DNA of 64,000 bases. Origin: Oscillospiraceae bacterium. GTDB taxonomy: Bacteria > Bacillota > Clostridia > Oscillospirales > Oscillospiraceae. Below are positions 52,386-59,937 of this stretch, one piece after another. Positions within the stretch are counted from its first letter, which is position 1. The number at the start of each line of letters is the position of its first letter. The stretch spans positions 88,204-152,203 of the forward strand of contig JAFSCK010000024.1 of the NCBI GenBank assembly GCA_017436785.1, in the 5' to 3' direction. Under the pieces are notes generated by a model that had not been told where the DNA came from, searched no databases, and saw only the letters and a list, made by a program, of their open reading frames with translations. Both the position numbers and the translations under genes were made by a program.

Positions 52386-52733
52386 ATGTCTAAGAACTAT
52401 TTGCTGATATATTCTGAGCAGCTTGCAACAGAAATAGAATTGCTTTGTCAAAACATAAAGGCATCATCTAACACTCTTTTCCAGATCCGTAAAAGTTCAA
52501 GCAGCGTTTATGCCAATATTCGCGAAGCCAATTACGGTCAAAGTAAAGCGGATATGCTGTCTAAATTTGAAATTGCACTTAAAGAATGCAGTGAAACCGA
52601 AGGATGGTTACAGTTGTTGTTTAATACACAGGCGATAAACGAGGAAACATTCAAATCTCATCGTAATCTTTGTGGTCGCATCAGACGAATGTTAATTGCA
52701 AGTTGCAAAACATTGAAGGAGAATGCAAAATGA
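52386..52733 (+). CDS. four-helix-bundle protein (Avd / S23-IVS family)
   Basis: A 115-residue, almost wholly helical protein matching the four-helix-bundle family that includes the diversity-generating-retroelement accessory protein Avd and proteins encoded in 23S rRNA intervening sequences: the core SSVYANIREANYGQSKADM followed by FEIALKECSETEGWL and a final helix. Family members bind nucleic acid. ATG 52386 follows GGAAGGAG. AT-rich, unlike the flanks; it directly follows the hairpin array. No reverse transcriptase or variable repeat is present, so it is not a DGR. Confidence 0.82.
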   Translation: MSKNYLLIYSEQLATEIELLCQNIKASSNTLFQIRKSSSSVYANIREANYGQSKADMLSKFEIALKECSETEGWLQLLFNTQAINEETFKSHRNLCGRIRRMLIASCKTLKENAK

Positions 52734-53092
52734 AAAAGAAAGTGATACTTATAATTGTTATTGTTGGTATTTTAATTCCAGCCGTACTTTGGGCATCGGC
52801 TCTAATCAAATGTGAGATACTTACGCAAAAATATTATGATGATTTTAAACAAGCGTATACACAAAATACAACGCTTGGAGAAATGGAATATTTCAAAGTA
52901 TTAAGCTGCGACGAAAATATAGCCGAGGTCTATTATGTCAGCAAAGGTATGACAGACGCCAATGTATTAACATTCGAAAACAACAATGGCGTATGGCAAG
53001 AAATATCTTGGAAAACAATTTGGTCTACATCGGGAAGTGCATCCGAAGTTATATATCCATATTGGTGGCACTTTATTTACGGCGGATTATAA
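52730..53092 (+). CDS. small membrane-anchored protein of unknown function
   Basis: No family recognised. The 120-residue product has one N-terminal transmembrane helix (about residues 4-24, KKVILIIVIVGILIPAVLWA) and an outer domain with many aromatics (EIYP-like SEVIYPYWWHFIYGGL end). ATG overlaps the stop of the four-helix-bundle gene (ATGA), with GAAGGAG upstream, so the two form an operon. AT-rich codon use like its partner. The shape (helix plus small DUF-like domain) resembles immunity or sensor proteins, but nothing specific is supported. Confidence 0.7.
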   Translation: MKKKVILIIVIVGILIPAVLWASALIKCEILTQKYYDDFKQAYTQNTTLGEMEYFKVLSCDENIAEVYYVSKGMTDANVLTFENNNGVWQEISWKTIWSTSGSASEVIYPYWWHFIYGGL

Positions 53093-53157
53093 TTGTTATA
53101 CTACTTTTAGTATTTCTTACCCCTATTTACACTACTTTTAGTCGCTCTTTCGCAAAC

Positions 53158-53188
53158 AAAAACCCCGTCCGAAAGGATGGGGTTTTTT
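53158..53188. terminator. bidirectional terminator after the AT-rich islet
   Basis: Stem AACCCCGTCC/GGATGGGGTT with GAAA loop, flanked by A and T runs. Confidence 0.85.
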
Positions 53189-53212
53189 GTTTGGTATCGG
53201 CATTCAGACAAG

Positions 53213-53274
53213 GGACTCGAACCCATTTATATGGAGGTGTCGGTGGACACTTTCTGCCACCGGGTCAAAAAACT
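53213..53274. repeat. two-hairpin intergenic element, copy 2
   Basis: GGACTCGAACCCAT followed 29 bases later by GGTGGACACTTTCTGCCACC and GGGTCAAAAAACTG. It aligns with 11192-11259 in order and spacing. Both copies lie 3' of a terminator behind a tRNA-Val islet; GGACTCGAACCC is the complement of a tRNA T arm. The first hairpin stem differs by paired changes (AGGTGTC/GACACTT here, AAGGCTCC/GGAGCCTT there). Confidence 0.55.
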
Positions 53275-53308
53275 GAACATCTGCATAGTCTTGCCTCACC
53301 AGTCAAAA

Positions 53309-53337
53309 TTGACACACCTTGTCTGCCGTGATACACT
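53309..53337 (+). promoter_or_regulatory. promoter of the PHP-isomerase-peptidase operon
   Basis: TTGACA (53309-53314), 17 bases, TACACT (53332-53337), 60 bases before the GTG start. Confidence 0.65.
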
Positions 53338-53396
53338 TGTTACAAGTAGGCACATGCGATAGATTATGCAAAAAATCGTGCCGGGTGAGGTGCTTT

Positions 53397-54215
53397 GTGA
53401 AATTACAGAATCTTCACACCCATACCAGCTTCTGTGACGGCAAAAACAGCATTGCGCAGATCGTCCAATCCGCCATTGACTTGGGAATGTCCTCCATCGG
53501 CTTGAGCGGCCATGCTGCCCTGCCTTTTCCTTGCAGCTGGGCGATGAAAGCGGAAGATGTCCCTTTATACTATACAGAGGCACGAAGGCAGCAGGCGCTT
53601 TTTGCCGGGAAAATTCCGGTTTATGTAGGCATTGAGCAGGATTACTACTCGCCAACGCCGGCGTATCCCTACGAATACATCATTGGTGGCGTGCACTATG
53701 TCAAAAAGAATGATCGGAATTATTCCATGGATCATTCTGCGCAAGCGCTGATGGACGCCGCCAAAGAAAGTTACGGCGGAGATCTTTACGGCCTTGCGGA
53801 GGATTACTATGCCACCGTCGCAAAGGTCGCAGACAAAACCGGTTGTCAGATCGTTGCCCACTTTGATCTGATCTGCAAGCATAATCAGGATGACTGCCTG
53901 TTTGATACCAATCACCCTCGTTATAGGACGGCTGCGCTGGATGCATTGGATGCCCTGTGCGGCAAGGATCTGATTTTCGAGATCAACACCGGTGCCATGT
54001 CCAGAGGGGTTCGAACCACACCTTATCCTGACAAAAAACTGCTTTTGGCTATGCGGCAGCGGAATCTGCCTATCTGCATTTGCGCCGATTCCCATAGCGC
54101 AAACACTTTGCTTTACGCCTTTCGGGAAGCAGCAGAACTGGCAAGAAGCTGCGGCTACAAAGAATGTATGTACTGGGACGGTAAACACTTTTACCCCGAT
54201 CAGCTTCCCTTTTAG
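53397..54215 (+). CDS. PHP-domain phosphatase, histidinol-phosphatase (HisK) type
   Basis: A 272-residue PHP-superfamily enzyme: LHTHTSFCDGKNS, GLSGHA, YVGIEQDYY, IIGGVHYV, VAHFDLICK, FEINTGAM and CADSHSANT give the trinuclear metal site. The start is GTG 53397, six bases after GAGGTG. By family it may be histidinol-phosphatase, but it is not in a his operon; its neighbours (isomerase, M20 peptidase) suggest use on another phosphate ester. Confidence 0.87.
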   Translation: MKLQNLHTHTSFCDGKNSIAQIVQSAIDLGMSSIGLSGHAALPFPCSWAMKAEDVPLYYTEARRQQALFAGKIPVYVGIEQDYYSPTPAYPYEYIIGGVHYVKKNDRNYSMDHSAQALMDAAKESYGGDLYGLAEDYYATVAKVADKTGCQIVAHFDLICKHNQDDCLFDTNHPRYRTAALDALDALCGKDLIFEINTGAMSRGVRTTPYPDKKLLLAMRQRNLPICICADSHSANTLLYAFREAAELARSCGYKECMYWDGKHFYPDQLPF

Positions 54216-54233
54216 CACCAGAGGAGGATTTAT

Positions 54234-55157
54234 ATGAAAATCGCAACCACCACCACAGATTTCGGCATGTTTTGCACCAACGACGAAGAACGCATCCGCC
54301 AATTGCATAAGGCAGGCTTTCGTTACATCGACCTTGGTATATACGGGATGACCCCCGATTCTCCCTACATGCGTCCTGATTGGCGTGATACGGTAAACAG
54401 GCTCAAGGCTGTAGCTGACGAATTGGGCATGGAATTTGTGCAGGCTCACAGCCCCATTGGTAATCCCCTTTCCGATGACCCACAGCATGTACAGATGGTC
54501 ACCGACGCCACCATCCGTTCCATTGAGGTGTGCCAGATGCTGGGTATCAAAGAAACCGTGTCCCACGGAGGAAAGATCGAAGGAATTTCCAAAGAGGAAT
54601 TTTTTGACAGAAACAAAGCCTTTTTTCAAAAGCTGATTCCCACTATGGAAAAATGCGGCGTCAATGTACTGTGTGAAAATTCCAGCACCGTCAACAGCGG
54701 CACCAAATATGCTCTGAAAAACGGCAAGGATATGCGTCAGTTTATTGAATATGTGGATCACCCCCTGTTCCATGGCTGCTGGGATACCGGCCACGCCAAT
54801 CAGGAAGGCCCGCAATACAATGAGATCATGGCGCTGGGCGAACATCTTCACGCCATTCATTACAACGACAATCACGGTGTCACCGACGATCACTTGATCC
54901 CGTTTTTCGGCAGGCTGAACCACGATGAGATCATGAACGCCCTGATCGATGTGGGCTTCAAGGGATATTTCACCATGGAATGTGTCTGGACTCTGATCCG
55001 GTTCAACCAAGTTACAGGAAAAAGAAACCGTTTCGAGAAAGACGGTATGATCCCAAAGCTAAATGAGCCCCAACTGTTTATGCAGCAGCATTTAGAGGCA
55101 CTCATGTACGACACAGCAAAATGGATGCTGGAACAGTATGACCTGTTTGAGGCGTAA
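54234..55157 (+). CDS. sugar phosphate isomerase/epimerase (xylose isomerase-like TIM barrel)
   Basis: A 307-residue AP-endonuclease-2-type TIM barrel with metal ligands in VQAHSPIGNPL, VSHGGKIEG, VLCENSST, GCWDTGHANQEG, AIHYNDNHG and FTMECVW. ATG 54234 follows AGAGGAGG. Substrate not predictable; co-directional and 18 bases from both neighbours, so part of a three-gene catabolic-looking operon. Confidence 0.87.
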   Translation: MKIATTTTDFGMFCTNDEERIRQLHKAGFRYIDLGIYGMTPDSPYMRPDWRDTVNRLKAVADELGMEFVQAHSPIGNPLSDDPQHVQMVTDATIRSIEVCQMLGIKETVSHGGKIEGISKEEFFDRNKAFFQKLIPTMEKCGVNVLCENSSTVNSGTKYALKNGKDMRQFIEYVDHPLFHGCWDTGHANQEGPQYNEIMALGEHLHAIHYNDNHGVTDDHLIPFFGRLNHDEIMNALIDVGFKGYFTMECVWTLIRFNQVTGKRNRFEKDGMIPKLNEPQLFMQQHLEALMYDTAKWMLEQYDLFEA

Positions 55158-55175
55158 TAAGGAGGAATCTTCACT

Positions 55176-56465
55176 ATGGATAAAAAGCAGCAAGTGATCC
55201 GGTGGCTGGAAGACCACAGGCAAGACTATGTGGATCTTCTGCAAAAACTGGTACGCATCCCCTCCTTTTCCGGCAACGAATACAATGTGCAGATGGCTGT
55301 GAAGGAATATGCCGAATCCCACGGCTTTGCTGTGGAAGCCATGGCCTTTGACGAAGAAGGAAAGCGCCCCAACCTGCGAATCACCTACCCCGGTACCGGC
55401 GGCGGCAAGCGGCTGCTGCTGGATTGTCACTGCGATACCGTACCTGTAGAACCCGGTGAAACATGGGAACACGAGCCCTTCTCCGGTGACTACGACGGGG
55501 AGTGGGTCTATGGCAGAGGTTCTACCGACAACAAGTGGGGCATCACCGCCATTTTGATGACCCTGCGCGCTTTAAAGGAATGTGGCGTAACACTCTCCGG
55601 CGATGTGATCATGCAATCTGCCGTGGGTGAAGAACCCAATTGCGACAGCCGCCGCTATCTTGGCGCCGGCGCGATGGTGCGGGCCATTGAACCGAAGCCG
55701 GATGCATGTATCGTCTGCGAAGGCAGTATCAAGAAGGTTGGTACGGAAACGCCCCGCAACCTGAAATTCTCTTTGAAAATTGAAGGCAAGGGCTGCCACC
55801 CCTGCTCCCGCCGCCAGTGTGTATTCCCCCAGAATGACGGCATCCCCTCCGGCAGCGCAAAGGGTGTGGATGCACTGCAAAAGGCAATGATCATCATCGA
55901 CGCCTTGTACCGTCTGGAACGAGAGCTTTCCACCGATTACAACCGTGGCGGTCTGGTGGGCACCGGCGGCGCAGCAGATGCCCCCCGGGATACCATCGGC
56001 GCAGTGACCATTACCCCCATTGAGATCAAGGGTGGCGGTGTCAACTCTCTGATCCCCAGCGTAGCGCTGCAGTACTCCGCCCACTACTCCGCCCAATTCA
56101 CCCGGGAAGAAATGGAAGGCTTGATCCGCAGCACCATCCAAAACGCCGCCAACACTGACCTGTGGCTGCGGGAGCATCCGCCGGTAATGGAAGTATCTGC
56201 CGCCAACGACGGCTTCTACACCGATATCCGCCACCCGCTGGTGGAGCTGGTCAAGCAGGCACACCTGCAGGTTTGCGGCGAGCCCACTAACGCCAGCGGC
56301 TGGCCTGCCGGCTGTAACGCAGATGCCATGAACGATGTTGTTCCCTGTGTGGTGTACGGCCCCACAGGAGAAGGCGCCCATACCGTCAACGAGCGCAGCA
56401 ATGTGCAGGATGTTTTGGATACCTGCAAGGTATACGCCACAGCTGCCATGGATTTCTGCAAATGA
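55176..56465 (+). CDS. M20-family metallopeptidase (ArgE/DapE/CPG2-like)
   Basis: A 429-residue dizinc hydrolase: LLLDCHCDTVPVE (first zinc site), YGRGSTDNKWG (bridging Asp), SAVGEEPNC (catalytic Glu), and a late GEGAHTVNERSN with the final His. The lid/dimerisation insertion spans about residues 190-330. It releases an amino acid or acyl group from an N-acyl or dipeptide substrate. ATG 55176 follows AAGGAGG. Confidence 0.9.
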   Translation: MDKKQQVIRWLEDHRQDYVDLLQKLVRIPSFSGNEYNVQMAVKEYAESHGFAVEAMAFDEEGKRPNLRITYPGTGGGKRLLLDCHCDTVPVEPGETWEHEPFSGDYDGEWVYGRGSTDNKWGITAILMTLRALKECGVTLSGDVIMQSAVGEEPNCDSRRYLGAGAMVRAIEPKPDACIVCEGSIKKVGTETPRNLKFSLKIEGKGCHPCSRRQCVFPQNDGIPSGSAKGVDALQKAMIIIDALYRLERELSTDYNRGGLVGTGGAADAPRDTIGAVTITPIEIKGGGVNSLIPSVALQYSAHYSAQFTREEMEGLIRSTIQNAANTDLWLREHPPVMEVSAANDGFYTDIRHPLVELVKQAHLQVCGEPTNASGWPAGCNADAMNDVVPCVVYGPTGEGAHTVNERSNVQDVLDTCKVYATAAMDFCK

Positions 56466-56477
56466 ATATATGACGCA

Positions 56478-56516
56478 AAAAATGCCACCGGCTACGAAAT
56501 AACCGGTGGCATTTTC
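56478..56516. terminator. bidirectional terminator between M20 peptidase and HAD genes
   Basis: Stem AATGCCACCGG/CCGGTGGCATT flanked by A and T runs. Confidence 0.88.
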
Positions 56517-56517
56517 A

Positions 56518-57204
56518 TTATAAGCATGCAAGCAGATTTTCCAATTCTGTAATGGATTCAATGCGGTAGGTGGGCTGCTGTTGCAAGGTGCAAGTTTTTT
56601 CCTTAGGCGCAACCCAGCAAGTGGGAATGCCGGCATTTTGACCGCCTAAAATATCAGAAGACAGGCTATCGCCTACCATCAGCACTTTTTGGATGTCAAA
56701 ATCAGGAATATGGGCAAAGCAATAGTCGAAAAAGCCTTTTCCCGGCTTATTGACACCCACATCCTGTGAAATAAAAATGCCTTCCACCATTTGTTCCAAA
56801 CCGGCGCTTTCGATCCGCCGCCGCTGGACCACGGATGTGCCGTTACTTGCCAGAAACACCCGGTATTTTTGGCTCAAAGAGGCAATTGCCGCCGCTGCAC
56901 CGGGGAGGAAGTAATGACCGCTCCCCAAATTCTCCATATAGGCATGGGCCGTGGCTACCGGGTCGGCATCCACACCCATTTCCGCAAACAGCACCCGAAA
57001 CCGGCCATGGAGCACCTCATCCCGGGTAATCGCACCCTTTTCCAGCTGTTTCCAGTGCCAGTCGTTGATCTGACTGTACCGGGCACAGACCTCCTGCGTA
57101 GGCTCCAAGCCCGCATCGGCCAACGTTTTACGGATGGCAACATATTCCTGTTTCTTAAAATCCAATATGGTATCATCCAGATCGATAAGCAAAATCTCAA
57201 ACAT
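56518..57204 (-). CDS. HAD-superfamily hydrolase, YjjG (noncanonical nucleotidase) type
   Basis: A 228-residue HAD enzyme: LIDLDDTILDFKKQE holds the nucleophile Asp, LASNGTSVVQRRRIESAGL motif II, KPGKGFFDYCF motif III and VGDSLSSDILGGQNAGI motif IV, with a helical cap between. The DFKKQE start is typical of the YjjG group that hydrolyses pyrimidine nucleotides. ATG 57204 follows AGGAG and overlaps the rsmA 3' end by eight bases. Confidence 0.88.
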   Translation of the reverse strand: MFEILLIDLDDTILDFKKQEYVAIRKTLADAGLEPTQEVCARYSQINDWHWKQLEKGAITRDEVLHGRFRVLFAEMGVDADPVATAHAYMENLGSGHYFLPGAAAAIASLSQKYRVFLASNGTSVVQRRRIESAGLEQMVEGIFISQDVGVNKPGKGFFDYCFAHIPDFDIQKVLMVGDSLSSDILGGQNAGIPTCWVAPKEKTCTLQQQPTYRIESITELENLLACL

Positions 57205-58066
57205 GACGTTTTCTCCTGACGATCTCATTGGCAATGGCGGCAAAGCCTTCAATATCCAAGGTTTCTCCCCGAACACCGGGGGCAAATCCGCAGGCGGCAA
57301 TGACCTCCCCTGCCCCGGTCTTACCCAGCTCCGGGAAACCGGCGGCAAGACCGTTCTGCAAGGTCTTACGGCGCATGGCAAAGCTTGCCCGCACACACCG
57401 GAAGAACACCTCCGGATCGTCAATCTGCCACGGGCGCTGCTTCCGGGTCTTTAAGGTGATCACCGCAGAGGTGACCTTCGGCTGCGGCATAAAGCAATCC
57501 GCCGGCACATCAAAAAGAATCTCCGGCTCTGAATAATACTGACAAAAAATAGTAAATGCGCTGTAATCTGCTGTACCGGGTCGGGCAGCGATCCGCTGGG
57601 CCACTTCCTTTTGCACCATAACGGTAACGGACTCGAAGCACTCCGCCTCCAACAGGGCGGTAAGAATGGGAGAAGTAATATAGTACGGCAAATTGGCGCA
57701 TGCCATAGGCCGCAGACCCGCAAACTTCTCCCGCACCAGTGCCGGCACATCCTGTTTAAGCACATCGCTCCACAGGATCTCCAGATTGGAAAATTCTCCG
57801 ACGGTAGCCGCAAGGATGGGCTTAAGCCGTTCATCCAGCTCCACAGCGCAGACCTTTCCCGCCCGCAGCGCCAATTGCTGGGTCAGCGGGCCGATGCCGG
57901 GACCGATCTCCAATACACCGGCGGTCTCGTCCACACCGGCTTCCTCCGCAATCTGCCGGGGCACCCAATCTGCAATCAGAAAATTCTGTCCCTTTGCCTT
58001 GGAAAAATGAAAACCGTGACTTTGAAGCAACGGCTTCATTACCTGAATATCGCATACATTGATCAA
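57197..58066 (-). CDS. rsmA: 16S rRNA dimethyladenosine transferase (KsgA)
   Basis: A 289-residue SAM-dependent methyltransferase that dimethylates A1518/A1519 of 16S rRNA. Signatures: SKAKGQNFL, LEIGPGIGPLTQQLA, CAVELDERL and the catalytic ANLPYYITSP. TTG at 58066 is taken as start because it follows GGGGCG and restores the family N-terminus (INVCDIQVMKPLLQSHGF); ATG at 58039 is the alternative. Transcribed with the HAD gene. Confidence 0.93.
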   Translation of the reverse strand: MINVCDIQVMKPLLQSHGFHFSKAKGQNFLIADWVPRQIAEEAGVDETAGVLEIGPGIGPLTQQLALRAGKVCAVELDERLKPILAATVGEFSNLEILWSDVLKQDVPALVREKFAGLRPMACANLPYYITSPILTALLEAECFESVTVMVQKEVAQRIAARPGTADYSAFTIFCQYYSEPEILFDVPADCFMPQPKVTSAVITLKTRKQRPWQIDDPEVFFRCVRASFAMRRKTLQNGLAAGFPELGKTGAGEVIAACGFAPGVRGETLDIEGFAAIANEIVRRKRHV

Positions 58067-58106
58067 AAAATCGCCCCGTTTCTGCCACTTGGCCGCTGTT
58101 GCGGTT

Positions 58107-58135
58107 ATTATAGCAAAAACGAGGCGATATTTCAA
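58107..58135 (-). promoter_or_regulatory. promoter of rsmA-HAD operon
   Basis: TTGAAA (58130-58135), 17 bases, TATAAT (58107-58112) on the minus strand. It lies at the 3' edge of the upstream wall-protein gene, only a few bases beyond its stop. Confidence 0.75.
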
Positions 58136-58142
58136 TAGAAGA

Positions 58143-59201
58143 TCAGTCCAAGAAATAGACGGTGATGTTACGGACGCCGAACTGGAAGCACTCCCGGGTG
58201 GTGGGATAGTACAGATCCAACTGCTTACCCTTAATGCCGCCGCCGCAATCCTCTGCGGTAGCCTTGCCGTAAACAACACTGCCGGTGTTGGTAACAACGA
58301 ACATTCTGGTGCCGTAAGGGATCAGCCGGGGATCTACAGCCACGGTGCCCTTATGGACCTTGGTGCCGGTGGCTGTGATCATATTGCAGCCGGCATCGGT
58401 ATGGGTATAGGCGGTGGCATGGAAGCCATCGTCGTAGCTGCTGTAGGTAAGGATCTCACCGTCAGCCAGCACGATCACGCCGTCACCGATAGCAGGGGCG
58501 TCCGGCTTCAGTTTGCCTTCTTTGCCGGTGCCTACCATCACGATCTTATCCACAGGCTGGCGCAGCACAGTCTCGTCCACCAAAGTGCGGCTCTGCTCTT
58601 CATAATTGAGGGTGGTCACATATTCGACAATCCGTTTCTGGCCATCTTCACCTTCTACGACCACCTTCTGCTCGCCCTCCAGCAAGCCGGGGTACTGGCA
58701 GTAACGGGTCGTGTAGGGAATGGCCTCCAAACGCACCTGTTCCCGCTCCACCAAGCACTTGACCTGCACCTGCAGACCGTCACTGGTGGGGGTATTCAGC
58801 GGTACGGACACTTCATAGCAGCCGTTGGTGGGAATGTCCAGCCGGCTTAAAAGCTGCTCCACGGTTTCGCCGTATGTATTGACCTGCATGGTCTTGCCAC
58901 AATTATCCACGGTCACCGATTGATTACGCATGACAGTGATCTCGGACACGCCGTCACCGGGCTGGGTGGTATACGCATCCTCCGGCGCCAGCGTATAGCC
59001 GGCCTGATCCAGCACGCTGGCAGGATCGGTCATAAAGGTGGAATACACCTTAACCTGATCGCCATCGGTGATCACATAAGTGGTCTGGGCAAACGCCGGC
59101 AGACACACCGCGCCCAGCAGCACCAGCAGCGGCAGCACCAAAACAGCTACACGCACCGGCTTGCCGCCTTTGCGGGATACTTCCTTCAAAAACGCACTCA
59201 C
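58143..59201 (-). CDS. G5 and 3D domain cell-wall protein (YabE/Rpf2-like)
   Basis: A 352-residue exported protein: signal/anchor helix (about 18-38), two DUF348 (ubiquitin-like) repeats (about 40-150), a G5 domain (about 155-235, EGEQKVVVEG...YEEQSRTL) and a C-terminal 3D domain with TAYTHTDAGCNMITATGTKV, AVDPRLIPYGTRMFV and AEDCGGGIKGKQLDLYYPT. The 3D domain is a lytic transglycosylase-like module with catalytic Asp residues. The canonical ...DTGGxIKGxxIDxY is DCGGGIKGKQLDLY here. Probably remodels peptidoglycan; rsmA synteny is common. Confidence 0.9.
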   Translation of the reverse strand: MSAFLKEVSRKGGKPVRVAVLVLPLLVLLGAVCLPAFAQTTYVITDGDQVKVYSTFMTDPASVLDQAGYTLAPEDAYTTQPGDGVSEITVMRNQSVTVDNCGKTMQVNTYGETVEQLLSRLDIPTNGCYEVSVPLNTPTSDGLQVQVKCLVEREQVRLEAIPYTTRYCQYPGLLEGEQKVVVEGEDGQKRIVEYVTTLNYEEQSRTLVDETVLRQPVDKIVMVGTGKEGKLKPDAPAIGDGVIVLADGEILTYSSYDDGFHATAYTHTDAGCNMITATGTKVHKGTVAVDPRLIPYGTRMFVVTNTGSVVYGKATAEDCGGGIKGKQLDLYYPTTRECFQFGVRNITVYFLD

Positions 59202-59301
59202 AAAAAAGCCTCCTTCCCCTGTTTATAGGGATATTCACCGCCCAACATCAAGCGGTATCAAACAGTTACACAGCACCGCCCAAAACAGCGGTTGTAGCAT
59301 T

Positions 59302-59329
59302 ATTATAACATTTTCTCCTAAAAAGTCAA
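59302..59329 (-). promoter_or_regulatory. promoter of the G5-3D wall-protein gene
   Basis: TTGACT (59324-59329), 16 bases, TATAAT (59302-59307) on the minus strand. Confidence 0.7.
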
Positions 59330-59626
59330 GCTTTTACTCCTTTTTGACCGTTTTAAGCAACTTTATAGCCTTAATTGTTTGATTTTTTATGTAAACCTCG
59401 CTCCCAAATATTCCGTTTCCCGACAGGGTACGACCACAACCGCTTGTGGAAATATTACATTTGTTTACATAATTTGCAGAATTATGTAACATGGTGTTTT
59501 TTCTTCCGGAAAGCTGATTATGGTAAACCAATTTCTTTAAAAATCCTAGTTTTTCCTCCCTTTGCGCCTACAATTTTTTGCAATTTTTGTGTTTTTGCTC
59601 CACCGGGCCGGAAAAGCCGGCGGCGG
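59330..59626. other. AT-rich gene-free interval between divergent promoters
   Basis: About 300 bases with no supportable gene. It holds a small GC hairpin near 59604-59622 (CCGG/CCGG type) just before the thrS promoter and otherwise AT-rich sequence. Confidence 0.5.
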
Positions 59627-59655
59627 TTGACAACCTGCCGGATTTATGCTATATT
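59627..59655 (+). promoter_or_regulatory. promoter of T-box-thrS transcript
   Basis: TTGACA (59627-59632), 17 bases, TATATT (59650-59655). Confidence 0.82.
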
Positions 59656-59666
59656 TTGAATGTAAA

Positions 59667-59908
59667 TGGCTGTGACGAAGACAACAGTATGCTGCAGGCT
59701 TCTCAGAGAGGGATCTATCTTGGTGAAAGGATTCTGTAACACCGCAGTTTGCTTACCACTTCCGAGCCGTCAGCCCGAATAGCTGACCGGGTGCGCCCGT
59801 TAAAGCGCCAATGAGTGGCGGCTCGTCCGCAACCAGGGTGGAACCGTGGAATACTATTATATATGTATCCCACCCCTGATTTTATGTCAGGGGTAGGATT
59901 ATTTTTTT
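59667..59908 (+). ncRNA. T-box riboswitch (tRNA-Thr responsive)
   Basis: The leader has a long stem I with AGAGAGGG-type conserved loops, candidate Thr specifier triplets (ACC in AACACCGC near 59740 or in TTACCACTTCC near 59755), and the near-invariant T-box AACCAGGGTGGAACCGTGG (59831-59849). The terminator (stem CCACCCCTGA/TCAGGGGTAGG then TTTTTTT, 59870-59908) is the alternative to the antiterminator. Uncharged tRNA-Thr would switch thrS on. A tRNA-Thr(GGT) gene, which matches an ACC specifier, lies 3.3 kb downstream. Confidence 0.93.
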
Positions 59909-59937
59909 ACCTCTGAAAACTTCAAGGAGGAATCATT

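Noticed and set aside
52154-52733. Diversity-generating retroelement (because of the Avd-like protein)
   Set aside because: No reverse transcriptase, template repeat or variable repeat is present in the window.
53296-53655. Small antisense open frame over the PHP-gene start
   Set aside because: It overlaps conserved PHP metal-binding motifs on the other strand and has no recognisable domain.
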